A stretch of 64,000 nt of DNA from Clostridiales bacterium (GCA_015056315.1 SVGN01000005.1:42156-106155); one strand, 5' to 3'; shown: positions 43,789-52,450, counted from the stretch's first letter. The notes: a model not told the origin generated them from the letters alone. Made by a program: numbers and translations.

Positions 43789-44059
43789 GCGGGGCGGCCT
43801 CCCTTCATAGCAATGGTTTGATCCCGCCCATTATAGCACAATTGCCAACAGGGTTGGTGAACACTTTGTAAAAAGTACCGCTACCCAAGCCGGGCATGGT
43901 CGTGCTATCATAGCACAGAGCGCTGCTTTTTAGCAGAAAAATTTTCTCAAAAAATGTTTTTCGGGTGCAAGAAAAAGGAACAGTGTTTCGTTTAGTGTGT
44001 GAGCAGGCCCATCATGCTTATCGATCCAAATGGGGCTGCGGTGTAACGGAGGTTCGGGA

Positions 44060-44548
44060 ATGACGAACTTTGAAGAACTCTACGAGAAGTACGCCACCGA
44101 TGTTTTACGCGTAAGCTACTTCTACCTGGGCGACCGCCAACGGGCGGAGGATGTCTGCCAGGATGTTTTCGTCCGGCTGATGACCAACGCGCCGGAGCTG
44201 GAGGAGGGCCGCGAAAAAGCCTGGCTTTTGAAGGTGGCGCTCAACCGCTGCCGCGATCTGTGGCGCGGCGCATGGGTCAAACGGGTGGTGCTGGGCAGCC
44301 CGGTATTCGAAATGATCCCCGCCCCGGATGAGCACCAGCGGCGGGACGACGAAGAAGCCATGATGGTGGCCATCCATAAGCTGCCCGCCACCTTCCGCGA
44401 GGCGATACTGCTCTACTATTACCAAGGGTACGGCATCAGCGAGATCGCAGAGATGCTCGATCTGCCGGAAGGCACCATATCCAGCCGCCTTTCCCGTGCA
44501 AGAAAGAAGCTGGAACAGATACTGACCGAAGGAGGACTTGCATCATGA
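44060..44548 (+). CDS. ECF RNA polymerase sigma factor
   Basis: 162 aa; the ATG at 44060 lies 7 nt after ACGGAGG. Region 2: YEKYATDVLRVSYFYLGDRQRAEDVCQDVFVRLM and AWLLKVALNRCRDLWR. Region 4: IHKLPATFREAILLYYYQGYGISEIAEMLDLPEGTISSRLSRARKKLEQ. It differs in sequence from the ECF factor at 27429, so the two probably control separate regulons. Its stop overlaps (ATGA) the start of the next gene, a probable anti-sigma factor. Confidence 0.92.
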   Translation: MTNFEELYEKYATDVLRVSYFYLGDRQRAEDVCQDVFVRLMTNAPELEEGREKAWLLKVALNRCRDLWRGAWVKRVVLGSPVFEMIPAPDEHQRRDDEEAMMVAIHKLPATFREAILLYYYQGYGISEIAEMLDLPEGTISSRLSRARKKLEQILTEGGLAS

Positions 44549-45480
44549 AAGCGCTCAAACAACTGCCTGAGATCGCAGACCGTCAGCTGGGCGGCCTGGA
44601 GGCGGATGCCCGTTTGCTGGCAAGGATCAAGATCAACGCCGCGGAGGGCAGCAGGCAAAGCTACCGCACCGCGCCCCGCTGGCAGGTGGCCATGGCGGTC
44701 TGCTGTGCGCTGGTGCTGTGCATCGGCGGTGCCGTGTGGGCCAACGACCCCGGCAACGGCCCGGCACCGGCAGCGGTCACTGCCAACCTGATCGATTCCC
44801 ACGCCGCGGGCACCACGGTGGTCACCGAAGCACCGCCCGCCCTGAGCGATCTGCCTGCCAACAGCATTACCATGAGCAGTGCTGCCAAGCGCAGCGGCGA
44901 GACCCTTTTTGCCACCGGTCAGGGCAACAGCTTCCCCCTGATCATGGTCAACGGCGCTACTTACCGCATGCTCACCTACCCGGATGGCATTTCCTCCTCT
45001 TTGCTGGGGCGCGAGCTGGGTCTGGTCAATGAGTACAATCTGGAGCCTGCTCTGGGCAGCGGCAACATCGTTTCCAATGCAGCGGGCCCCGGCGAACCCG
45101 TCTTTGCCGTGGAAGGCATGGAGGGCGCAATGGTGGCCGCCAAGGTGGATGGCAGCCTGCGGGTGTTCCAGCGCATCAGCTACTCCGGCACCGCCACCAT
45201 CGGCGATGAAGAACTGGGCGATACCCTCTGCGAGCCCGATCAGGTGGACTGGATCATGCTGGACGGCGATACTGTCTCCGGCAAGGCGGCCCGCAAGCTG
45301 ATGAAGGTGCTGCTGGATGATGCAGACTTCCACAGCACCGCCGTAAGCGGCACCGGCTCCTTGCAGATCGGCCTTACCAACGGCCTGGTGCTGCAGCTGC
45401 TGGTGGGCGATGATGTCATCAGTGCCTGCGGCAGCTGGAGCTGCCCCGGCTTCTTTGAGGCCTTCGACGAAGCCGAATAA
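44545..45480 (+). CDS. Probable membrane anti-sigma factor
   Basis: 311 aa, ATGA overlap with the ECF sigma gene. An N-terminal cytoplasmic part of about 48 residues (DRQLGGLEADARLLARIKINAAEG) is followed by one membrane helix (VAMAVCCALVLCIGGAVWA, about 49-67), then an about 240-residue extracellular domain rich in Gly, Ser and beta strands. Position and topology fit an anti-sigma factor, and the outer part could sense an envelope signal. No known sensor motif is recognisable. A strong hairpin follows. Confidence 0.75.
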   Translation: MKALKQLPEIADRQLGGLEADARLLARIKINAAEGSRQSYRTAPRWQVAMAVCCALVLCIGGAVWANDPGNGPAPAAVTANLIDSHAAGTTVVTEAPPALSDLPANSITMSSAAKRSGETLFATGQGNSFPLIMVNGATYRMLTYPDGISSSLLGRELGLVNEYNLEPALGSGNIVSNAAGPGEPVFAVEGMEGAMVAAKVDGSLRVFQRISYSGTATIGDEELGDTLCEPDQVDWIMLDGDTVSGKAARKLMKVLLDDADFHSTAVSGTGSLQIGLTNGLVLQLLVGDDVISACGSWSCPGFFEAFDEAE

Positions 45481-45492
45481 CAATGCTTGCAC

Positions 45493-45540
45493 AAGCGCCT
45501 GCACCCTGCGGGAATCTTTCCCGCAGGGTGCAGGCGCTTT
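45493..45540 (+). terminator. Terminator after the second ECF operon
   Basis: A very long stem, about 20 bp (AAGCGCCTGCACCCTGCGGG and its complement), with a short loop, then TTT. Confidence 0.8.
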
Positions 45541-45918
45541 CAGCTCGTCATGAACCTCGCCTGCGGCGACTGTTTTGACGTCTTTTGCTCCGTTTGCCCA
45601 GGAGACTACGGCTCCCCGGGCGGCAAGCGGCGGGCTACCTCCTTCTTTTCGAACCCCTTGCTGCGCAAGGGTTCCGAAACCGCCGGAAGGGTGAGCGGAG
45701 CGAACCGAGGCGCGAGGACAGTGCGAAGCACTCCGCAGAGCCGAAGCCCGAAACCAACCGAAGGTTGGGTTTGGGCCGCAATACATGCCGCCGGTTTCGG
45801 ATCGGCAATCAGAGGGCTGCGGCCCTCCGATACCTCTGGGGCTTTCTCTGTTTCGATGCCCCGCAAGTTTACAAAGCTAACAAATAGCCCATGCATCGCT
45901 TTGTTTACAGGTGCTCTC
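45541..45918. other. Gene-free region with small inverted repeats
   Basis: About 380 bases with no supported coding frame or ribosome site. It contains several short hairpins (CTTGCTGCGCAAG about 45658; AACCAACCGAAGGTTGGGTT about 45752; AGGGCTGCGGCCCT about 45811) and a GAGCGGAGCGAACCGAGGCGCGAGG stretch of the low-complexity kind often found as intergenic debris in GC-rich genomes. It may be a degenerate repeat or gene remnant. I see no clear RNA family. Confidence 0.5.
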
Positions 45919-45948
45919 TTGATTCCTCCGCAGGCGGGTTTGTATAAT
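45919..45948 (+). promoter_or_regulatory. Promoter of the SH3/acidic-repeat gene
   Basis: TTGATT, 18-nt spacer, perfect TATAAT at 45943-45948. Confidence 0.75.
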
Positions 45949-45982
45949 GAAATCGTAATTATTACGAAATAATTACGATTTC
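45949..45982 (+). promoter_or_regulatory. Operator-like perfect 15-bp inverted repeat at the transcription start
   Basis: GAAATCGTAATTATT / AATAATTACGATTTC around ACGA, starting right after the TATAAT box. The predicted start of transcription lies inside the left arm, so the element is better read as a DNA operator (for a MarR- or similar dimeric regulator) than as an mRNA hairpin. No candidate regulator gene is adjacent. Confidence 0.75.
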
Positions 45983-46001
45983 GTTTCGAGGAGGAAAAGA
46001 G

Positions 46002-47600
46002 ATGAAGCAGATCACCCGAAGAATTTGCAGCCTGCTGCTGGCGCTGCTGGTTTGCGCCCAAGCGCTGCCCGCTGCCCTGGCCCAGCAGGAGGAGGCCGCA
46101 CCGGCGGTGGTTGGGTACGGCTATGCCAGCAATGCAGAGGGCTATGTATCCCTGTACGATGAGGCAGGGAACCTGATCGGCAGAGTGGCCAACGGAGCCC
46201 GCCTCTCTGTGACCGATGCCCGCCGGGACGGACGCACCTTTGTGCATTTTGGCGCCGTTACCGGCTGGGTGGCCGATGCCGACCTTGCCGAGGAACCGCC
46301 CACGGGCAGTATGGCGGGCGAGGCCCCGCCCAACTCGCTCATGCCTATCGAGACCGATGCACCTGTGGTCGGAGGCAGCCCTGCCGGTGACGGAGATGGC
46401 GCTGCTGCTGACGGGGACGACACCCCCGCCGACGATACCGCCCCGGAAGCGGGCGACACCCCTGCCGACGACACCGAGACCAACGTCCCCGGCGATTTCG
46501 ATGGCGATATCCCTGTGGGCGATGCCCCTGCCGGTGAGGACGACACTCCCGCCGATGATACCGCCCCGGAAGCGGGCGACACCCCTGCCGACGATACCGA
46601 GACCAACGTCCCCGGCGATTTCGATGGTGATATCCCTGTGGGCGATGCCCCTGCCGGTGAGGACGACACTCCCGCCGACGATACTGCCCCGGAAGCGGGC
46701 GACACCCCTGCCGACGACACCGAGACCAACGTCCCCGGCGATTTTGATGGCGATATCCCTGTGGGCGATGCCCCTGCCGGTGAGGACGACACTCCCGCCG
46801 ACGATGCCAACACCCCTAACGCCGCATCCCCCACTGAGGCTCCTGTGTCACGCTCCTTCGGTGCCATGCGGGAACTGCCGGAAGGCGGCTCCGAAAGCGT
46901 GTGGGTAGCCTCTGTGGGGGTGCTCACCAGCCTGCTGGATACCGAGGAGGGCCCTGTGGTGGTGCCCACCCATCAGCTCACCTTTGGCGATGATGCTACC
47001 GAGCAGCGCCGCGTCGGCTATGTGCATGCACCCCGTACCGGGCAGGCCGGGCTGCGGCAGGAACCCTCCAAGACCGCCAAGGTGATCACCCAGCTGAAGG
47101 CCGGTCAGCTTGCGGCAGTGCTGGAGATCGGCGAGGAATACGCCCGGGTGAATGTGGACGGGCAGGAGGGCTGGCTGCGGCTGGATTGCCTGCGCTATCT
47201 GCTGCCCACCGATGAGGGCATCATTGCGGCCAGCAGCAAGGAAGCACAGGCGCTCCTTGAGACCGGAGAAAAGGACGGGGAAGGGGAGCAGCCCGGGGCC
47301 GATGATGCAGCCGCCGATGAAGTGCCTTCCGGCGAGGCAGAGGTACTCATCGCCGTGGAGGGGCAGGCAGCAAAAGCCGCGGCATACCCCTGTAAAGGCA
47401 TCCTCGTCTACAGGGAGGACAGCACCGGCAGCGAGAACGTGAACCTGCGCAATGCACCCGATCAGGGCAGCGCCAAGGCAGCCGTGCGCCCCACCGGCAC
47501 GGAGGTGAATGTGTTGTCGGTAAGCGGCAGCTGGTACCTGGTGGAGAGCGAGGGCATCTGCGCCTATGTTAAGGAAGCCTTCGTACAACCTGCCGAGTAA
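46002..47600 (+). CDS. Secreted SH3b protein with acidic tandem-repeat linker
   Basis: 532 aa; AGGAGG 7 nt before the ATG. The signal peptide (RRICSLLLALLVCAQALPAALA|QQ) is followed by an SH3-like domain (about 34-92), an acidic linker with three 41-residue repeats (about 139-267), a second SH3 domain (GYVHAPRTGQAGLRQEPSKTAKVI, about 345-410), a Glu/Ala linker, and a third SH3 domain at the end (NVNLRNAPDQGSAKAAV). There is no catalytic or anchor domain. SH3b domains usually bind peptidoglycan, so this is probably a wall-associated protein with a flexible, negatively charged spacer. It follows the second ECF operon but has its own promoter and operator. Confidence 0.87.
   Translation: MKQITRRICSLLLALLVCAQALPAALAQQEEAAPAVVGYGYASNAEGYVSLYDEAGNLIGRVANGARLSVTDARRDGRTFVHFGAVTGWVADADLAEEPPTGSMAGEAPPNSLMPIETDAPVVGGSPAGDGDGAAADGDDTPADDTAPEAGDTPADDTETNVPGDFDGDIPVGDAPAGEDDTPADDTAPEAGDTPADDTETNVPGDFDGDIPVGDAPAGEDDTPADDTAPEAGDTPADDTETNVPGDFDGDIPVGDAPAGEDDTPADDANTPNAASPTEAPVSRSFGAMRELPEGGSESVWVASVGVLTSLLDTEEGPVVVPTHQLTFGDDATEQRRVGYVHAPRTGQAGLRQEPSKTAKVITQLKAGQLAAVLEIGEEYARVNVDGQEGWLRLDCLRYLLPTDEGIIAASSKEAQALLETGEKDGEGEQPGADDAAADEVPSGEAEVLIAVEGQAAKAAAYPCKGILVYREDSTGSENVNLRNAPDQGSAKAAVRPTGTEVNVLSVSGSWYLVESEGICAYVKEAFVQPAE
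46416..46802 (+). repeat. 123-bp tandem repeat, about 3.1 copies
   Basis: In-frame tandem copies start at 46416, 46539 and 46662, with a fourth partial copy at 46785. Each encodes 41 residues rich in Asp, Thr, Pro and Gly (PEAGDTPADDTETNVPGDFD is part of the unit). Copies differ at only a few, mostly synonymous, positions, so copy number could change by slippage or recombination. Confidence 0.95.
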
Positions 47601-47605
47601 ACGAA

Positions 47606-47652
47606 AAAAACCGGCCTGCATCCACAATAAACGGATGCAGGCCGGTTTTCTA
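47606..47652. terminator. Bidirectional terminator between SH3 gene and mscL
   Basis: AAAACCGGCCTGCATCC / GGATGCAGGCCGGTTTT with A and T tails on both sides. Confidence 0.9.
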
Positions 47653-47683
47653 TGTTGCAAAGCGCGGAATGCCGCTTGCGTGC

Positions 47684-48145
47684 TTATTCGGCCTGGGCAG
47701 GCAGCTCGCTGGCGCAATGGGGGCACTTGGTGGCTTCGTCGTGGATCTCCATCTTGCAGAAGGGGCACTTGCGGGCTTCCTTCTTGGGGGCTTCTTCCTT
47801 CTTGGGCAGCAGCTTGGACATGGCCTTTACCAGCATGAAGATGCAGAAGGCAATGATCAGGAAGTTGATGATGGCCTGCAGGAAAGCGCCGTAGTTGAGG
47901 GTGCCCACACCGGCAGCCTTGGCGGCATCGATGTTGGCATACTCGCCGAACTTGAAGTCCAGGGGAATGAACAGGCCGCTCATATCCAGACCGCCGGTCA
48001 GGATGCCGATCACGGGCATGAGCACATCGTTTACCAGAGAGTTAACGATGGTGGTGAAGGCGCTGCCGATCATCATACCGGTGGCAAGCTCGAGGATGTT
48101 GCCCTTGGCACAGAAGGCTTTGAATTCGTTGATGAGTTTCTTCAT
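47684..48145 (-). CDS. mscL: Large-conductance mechanosensitive channel with C-terminal zinc ribbon
   Basis: 153 aa; the ATG at 48145 has a weak GGGA 9 nt upstream. MscL opens under hypo-osmotic stress to release solutes. It has the conserved start MKKLINEFKAFCAKGNILELATG, two membrane helices (GMMIGSAFTTIVNSLVNDVLMP, and AFLQAIINFLIIAFCIFMLVKAM), and a charged bundle LPKKEEAPKKEA. A zinc ribbon (CPFCKMEIHDEATKCPHC) ends the protein, beyond the normal MscL length. Such extensions occur in some Firmicutes. Own promoter. Confidence 0.95.
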   Translation of the reverse strand: MKKLINEFKAFCAKGNILELATGMMIGSAFTTIVNSLVNDVLMPVIGILTGGLDMSGLFIPLDFKFGEYANIDAAKAAGVGTLNYGAFLQAIINFLIIAFCIFMLVKAMSKLLPKKEEAPKKEARKCPFCKMEIHDEATKCPHCASELPAQAE

Positions 48146-48200
48146 AGGAAAAAGTCCCTGCCTTTCCGCTGTACTTAGGTTGATTTGGGTTTCCTTCTGT

Positions 48201-48228
48201 ATTATAGTATATCGTGGCAAAAATGCAA
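48201..48228 (-). promoter_or_regulatory. Promoter of mscL
   Basis: Minus strand TTGCAT (48228-48223), 16-nt spacer, TATAAT (48206-48201). Confidence 0.7.
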
Positions 48229-48258
48229 GAAGAAAGCAAGAGCATTTTAGCGATTTAC

Positions 48259-48287
48259 TTGACTAAAGCGGTAAAGTGTGCTAAGAT
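48259..48287 (+). promoter_or_regulatory. Promoter of the histidine operon
   Basis: TTGACT, 17-nt spacer, TAAGAT. The leader to the hisZ start is only about 40 nt, too short for a T-box or attenuator. Confidence 0.75.
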
Positions 48288-48333
48288 CACCCCATGCCTG
48301 CGGGGCAGGCGGTAAGGGCAAGGAGGATCTGGA

Positions 48334-49449
48334 ATGAGTACAATGTCTTTTCTGAGCGGACAGGAACGCTTGGTACTGGAGCTCCGGGAGCTTTATCAGG
48401 GGCATGGCTGCATGCGTTTCCCCATGCGCCGGTTCGAGGAATATGCCCTCTATCTGGAAAACAAGAGCTTTCTGACCAGCGAGCAGGTGCTCAGCTTTAC
48501 CGATGGTAACGGCAAACTGATGGCGCTGAAGCCCGATGTTACCCTTTCCATCGTCAAGCATGCCCGCCGCGGGCGTGAAGGCGTGGAGAAGCTGTATTAT
48601 ATCGAAAGCGTCTACCGCGCATCGCCCACCGACCACGAGTTTAAGGAAATCGAGCAGATCGGCGTGGAGTATCTGGGCAATGTGGATCGCTATGCCACCA
48701 GCGAGGTGGTATGGCTGGCGTTGGAAAGCCTGCGCTGCTGCCACCGGGAGTATGTGCTGGATATCAGCCATATGGGGCTTACCGCCGGTCTGATGAACGA
48801 ATGCGCTCTGGATGACGAGACCCGCCGCGCTGCTTTCGGGCTCATCAGTCAGAAAAATGTGCACGAGCTGCGCACCCTGCTGGCTCAGAAGGGTGTCTCC
48901 CAAGAGATGACAGAACGTTTCGCCGGTCTCATCACCCTTACCGGCACGGTGGAGGAGATGCTGGCGAAGGCTGCAGAGCTGGCGGCAGGCGAAGAAGCCC
49001 TTCGTGCTGTAGCGGAGCTGAAACAGCTCTACAGCGATCTGAAGGCGCTGGACATGAGCAACCGCATCCGTCTGGATTTCTCCATCGACAGCGATCTGGA
49101 CTACTACAATGGTATCGTCTTCCGCGGCTATCTGGAGGGCGCGCCCAGAGCGGTGCTCAGCGGCGGCCGTTACGATCATTTGATGACCAAGATGGGCAAG
49201 GATGCAGACGGCTTCGGGTTTGCCCTGTATCTGGACGAACTTAACAGCCTGTTCATGCTTCCCCGGCGCGAGGAGATCGACATCCTCGCCTGCTACAGCC
49301 CCGAGGACGATGCCGCCAAAGTGCTGGCAGCCGTCAAGAGCCTGCGGGATTGCGGGCTGAGGGTGCTGGCGACCAGCGGCGAAGCGCCGGATCTGTTCGC
49401 CTACCGTCACTACCGCTTCAATGGCGAACGATTTGTGGAGGTGGAGTAA
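48334..49449 (+). CDS. hisZ: ATP phosphoribosyltransferase regulatory subunit
   Basis: 371 aa; AAGGAGGATCTGGA before the ATG. It is a histidyl-tRNA-synthetase-like protein without aminoacylation activity that binds and regulates short-form HisG in the first step of histidine synthesis. The class II synthetase fold shows in LMALKPDVTLSIVKHA, KLYYIESVYRASPTDHEFKEIEQIGVEYLG, and the motif-3-like GAPRAVLSGGRYDHLMTKMG. Its presence agrees with the short hisG that follows after 3 nt. First gene of the his operon. Confidence 0.93.
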   Translation: MSTMSFLSGQERLVLELRELYQGHGCMRFPMRRFEEYALYLENKSFLTSEQVLSFTDGNGKLMALKPDVTLSIVKHARRGREGVEKLYYIESVYRASPTDHEFKEIEQIGVEYLGNVDRYATSEVVWLALESLRCCHREYVLDISHMGLTAGLMNECALDDETRRAAFGLISQKNVHELRTLLAQKGVSQEMTERFAGLITLTGTVEEMLAKAAELAAGEEALRAVAELKQLYSDLKALDMSNRIRLDFSIDSDLDYYNGIVFRGYLEGAPRAVLSGGRYDHLMTKMGKDADGFGFALYLDELNSLFMLPRREEIDILACYSPEDDAAKVLAAVKSLRDCGLRVLATSGEAPDLFAYRHYRFNGERFVEVE

Positions 49450-49452
49450 GCA

Positions 49453-50094
49453 ATGCTGAACGTGGCTCTGCCCAAAGGAAGACTGGGCGATAAGGTATAC
49501 AATCTCTTCAAACAGATCGGCTACGACTGCCGCGCCATGGAGGATGGCGACCGCAAGCTGGTTCTGCGGGATCCCGACGGCGAGGTAAGCTATCTGCTGG
49601 TCAAGCCCTCCGATGTTGCCATCTATGTGGAGCACGGCGCAGCGGATATCGGCGTGGTCGGTAAGGACGTGCTGCTGGAAGGCGGCAACGATGTCTACGA
49701 GCTGCTGGATCTGGGGTTTGGCAAATGCCGTATGGCAGAAGCCGCCCCGGTGGATTTTAAAGAAAACAAGCAGCGTCCTCTCCGGGTGGCGACCAAGTAC
49801 CCCCGCATCGCCAAAAAGTATTACGCCTCCATTTGCCGGGAGATCGAGGTCATCAAGCTGAACGGCTCCATCGAGCTGGCTCCCATCCTGGGCCTGAGCG
49901 ATGTGATCGTGGATATCGTGGAGACCGGCACCACCCTCAAGCAGAACGGTCTGGATGTGCGCAGGGAGATCCTCCCCATCAGCGCACGATTTATTGCCAA
50001 TAAAGCCTCCATGAAGTTCAAAGAAGCCCAGATCCGGGATATTCAGCAGAAACTGGCGGCTGCTATTATGGAAAAAGCAGGTGAAAAGAAATGA
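49453..50094 (+). CDS. hisG: ATP phosphoribosyltransferase, short form
   Basis: 213 aa. It catalyses ATP + PRPP to phosphoribosyl-ATP. Start LNVALPKGRLGDKVYNLFKQIG, the periplasmic-binding-like fold (DVAIYVEHGAADIGVVGKDVLLEGGNDVYELLDLGFG), and the signature LAPILGLSDVIVDIVETGTTLKQNGL, the PRPP-binding loop. It lacks the C-terminal regulatory domain of long HisG, so it depends on HisZ. It overlaps hisD by 4 nt. Confidence 0.95.
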   Translation: MLNVALPKGRLGDKVYNLFKQIGYDCRAMEDGDRKLVLRDPDGEVSYLLVKPSDVAIYVEHGAADIGVVGKDVLLEGGNDVYELLDLGFGKCRMAEAAPVDFKENKQRPLRVATKYPRIAKKYYASICREIEVIKLNGSIELAPILGLSDVIVDIVETGTTLKQNGLDVRREILPISARFIANKASMKFKEAQIRDIQQKLAAAIMEKAGEKK

Positions 50095-51374
50095 TGAAGA
50101 TCATGAAATACAGCGGTCAGCGTGCCGATGAGCTGCTCAACCGCGCCGAGGAGACCAAGAAGGATGTTACCGCCATCGTCAGCGAGATCCTGGAGACCAT
50201 CCGCAAGGGTGGCGACAAGGCTGTGCTGGACTATTGCGAAAAGTTCGACGGCGTGCGCCCCGAGACCCTGCTGGTGACCGATGCGGAGGTGGAAGCCGCC
50301 TACAACGCCGTGGAGCCCGAGCTGATCGCCACCATGGAGCTGGCTGCCGCCAACATTGAGCGCTTCCACCTGCAGCAGAAGCGCACCGGCTTTGTGGATA
50401 CTCCCAAGGCAGGCGTGGTGGTGGGCCAGCGGGTGCTGCCCCTCAAGAGCGTGGGCCTGTATGTGCCCGGCGGCACCGCCCGCTACCCCAGCTCTGTGCT
50501 GATGGATGCCATCCCCGCCAAGATCGCCGGTGTAAAGAACATCGTTATGACCACGCCCCCCGACAAGGAGGGCAATGTGCCCGCCGTGATCCTGGCCGCC
50601 GCCAAGATCGCCGGTGTGCGCACCATCGTTAAGCTGGGCGGCGCACAGGCCGTGGCTGCTCTTGCCTACGGCACCGAGACCGTGCCCAAGGTGGATAAGA
50701 TCGTGGGCCCCGGCAACATCTTCGTGGCTACCGCCAAGCAGCTGTGCTACGCGCAGGGCCTTATCGATGTGGATATGGTAGCCGGCCCCAGCGAGATCAT
50801 GGTCATTGCCGATGAAAAGAGCAACCCCACCCACGTGGCTGCCGACCTGCTCTCCCAGGCCGAGCACGACAAGCTGGCCTCTGCCTGGCTGGCCACCACC
50901 AGCGAGAAGCTGGCCTTCGCTGTGCAGGCAGAGGTGGAAAAGCAGCTGGATCAGCTGCCCCGCCAGGAGATCGCCCGCACCTCCATCGAGGAGAACGGCC
51001 GCATCATCATCGTGGATAGCCTGGAGACCGCTGCCAAGGTAGCCGACGAGATCGCTCCCGAGCATCTGGAGGTCTGTGTGGATGATCCCTTCGGGCTGCT
51101 GCCCCTGCTCAACAATGCGGGCAGCATCTTCCTGGGCCGCAACTGCCCCGAACCTCTGGGCGATTATCTGGCAGGCCCCAACCACACCCTGCCCACCAGC
51201 GGCACCGCCCGTTATTCCTCCCCTCTGGGCGTGGACGACTTCTGCCGCCGCTCCAGCTACATCTACTACACCCGCGAGGCCCTGCAGGATGTGGCCGAGG
51301 ACGTGATGCGCTTCGCCGAGCGCGAGGGCCTGGGCGCACACGCCAATGCCGTACGCGTACGTGTGAAGGAGTAA
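50091..51374 (+). CDS. hisD: Histidinol dehydrogenase
   Basis: 427 aa; ATGA overlap with hisG, AGGTG 7 nt before. It performs the last two oxidations, histidinol to histidine, using NAD and zinc. The family signature is complete: IVGPGNIFVATAKQLCYAQGLIDVDMVAGPSEIMVIADE; zinc ligands are expected in VAADLLSQAEHDKLA; and the substrate loop PTSGTARYSSPLGVDDFCRRSS near the end. Normal length. Confidence 0.97.
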   Translation: MMKIMKYSGQRADELLNRAEETKKDVTAIVSEILETIRKGGDKAVLDYCEKFDGVRPETLLVTDAEVEAAYNAVEPELIATMELAAANIERFHLQQKRTGFVDTPKAGVVVGQRVLPLKSVGLYVPGGTARYPSSVLMDAIPAKIAGVKNIVMTTPPDKEGNVPAVILAAAKIAGVRTIVKLGGAQAVAALAYGTETVPKVDKIVGPGNIFVATAKQLCYAQGLIDVDMVAGPSEIMVIADEKSNPTHVAADLLSQAEHDKLASAWLATTSEKLAFAVQAEVEKQLDQLPRQEIARTSIEENGRIIIVDSLETAAKVADEIAPEHLEVCVDDPFGLLPLLNNAGSIFLGRNCPEPLGDYLAGPNHTLPTSGTARYSSPLGVDDFCRRSSYIYYTREALQDVAEDVMRFAEREGLGAHANAVRVRVKE

Positions 51375-51379
51375 GCACC

Positions 51380-52450
51380 ATGAGCCAGTTTCTGAGACCT
51401 GCCCTTGCCGCCCTTGACCCCTATGTGCCGGGCGAGCAGCCGCAGGATAAGAGCTACATCAAGCTCAACACCAACGAGAACCCCTACCCGCCTGCCCCCG
51501 GGGTGATGGAGGTCATCACCCGGGAGGCGGTCAGCCAGCTGAAGCTGTATTCCGACCCCACCATCGCGCCCCTGAAGCGGGCCATTGCGGAGCAGTACGG
51601 CCTCATGCCGGAGAACGTGTTCGTCACCAACGGCTCCGACGAGGCGCTGGGCTTCTCTTTTCAGGCCTGGGCCGATGCGGAGCACCCGGTGACCATCCCG
51701 GATATCAGCTACGGCTTTTACAAGGTATTTGCCCAGCTGTTTCAGGTAAGCCCCAAGGTGATCCCCCTCCGGGAGGATTTCACCCTGCCTGTGGAGAAAT
51801 TCTGCGGAGCGGGCTCCATGGTGGTCTTTGCCAACCCCAACGCTCCCACCGGCATCGCCCTGCCTCTTTCGGAGGTGGAGAAGATCGTGGCCTCCAACCC
51901 GGGCCATGTGGTGCTGGTGGATGAAGCCTATGTAGATTTCGGCGGCGAGTCTGCCGTATCGCTGATCGGCCGCTACCCCAACCTGCTGGTGGTGCGCACC
52001 TTCAGCAAGAGCCGCTCGCTGGCGGGTGCCCGCATCGGCTACGCTATGGGCGACCCTGCCCTGATCGACGATCTGGAGCGGGTGCGCAACAGCTTCCACC
52101 CCTACAACATCAACCGGCTGAGCATGCTGGCGGGTGTGGAGGCCATGAAGGATACCGCTTATTTCGAGGATTGCTGCAAAAAGATCATGGCTACCCGTCA
52201 GCGCACGGCAGAGGCCCTGAAAGCGCTGGGCTTTACCATGACCGAGAGCAGCACCAACTTCCTCTTTGCCGCACCGCCTGCGCTCAGCGGCAGGGAGTAC
52301 TACGAGCAGCTGAAGGATCGGGGCGTGCTGGTGCGCTACTTCGGCGGCAGCAGGCTGAGCCCCTATGTACGCATCACCATCGGCTCCGATGAGGAGATGG
52401 ACGTACTGCTTGCAAAGACCCGGGAGATCTTGAAGGAGGCAAAGGCATGA
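51380..52450 (+). CDS. hisC: Histidinol-phosphate aminotransferase
   Basis: 356 aa; 5 nt after hisD, with GGAG in the end of hisD. It is a fold-type I PLP enzyme giving histidinol phosphate from imidazoleacetol phosphate. Motifs: LNTNENPYPPAPG, VTNGSDEALGF, VFANPNAPTGIALPL, HVVLVDEAYVDFGG, and the PLP Lys in VVRTFSKSRSLAGARIGYAMG. It overlaps hisB by 4 nt. Confidence 0.96.
   Translation: MSQFLRPALAALDPYVPGEQPQDKSYIKLNTNENPYPPAPGVMEVITREAVSQLKLYSDPTIAPLKRAIAEQYGLMPENVFVTNGSDEALGFSFQAWADAEHPVTIPDISYGFYKVFAQLFQVSPKVIPLREDFTLPVEKFCGAGSMVVFANPNAPTGIALPLSEVEKIVASNPGHVVLVDEAYVDFGGESAVSLIGRYPNLLVVRTFSKSRSLAGARIGYAMGDPALIDDLERVRNSFHPYNINRLSMLAGVEAMKDTAYFEDCCKKIMATRQRTAEALKALGFTMTESSTNFLFAAPPALSGREYYEQLKDRGVLVRYFGGSRLSPYVRITIGSDEEMDVLLAKTREILKEAKA

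Noticed and set aside
46416..46802. CRISPR-like array
   Set aside because: The repeats are 123 bp, tandem without spacers, and in frame within a protein-coding gene.
48288..48333. T-box or attenuator before the histidine operon
   Set aside because: Only about 40 nt separate the promoter from the hisZ start; no stem I, T-box sequence or His-rich leader peptide fits.
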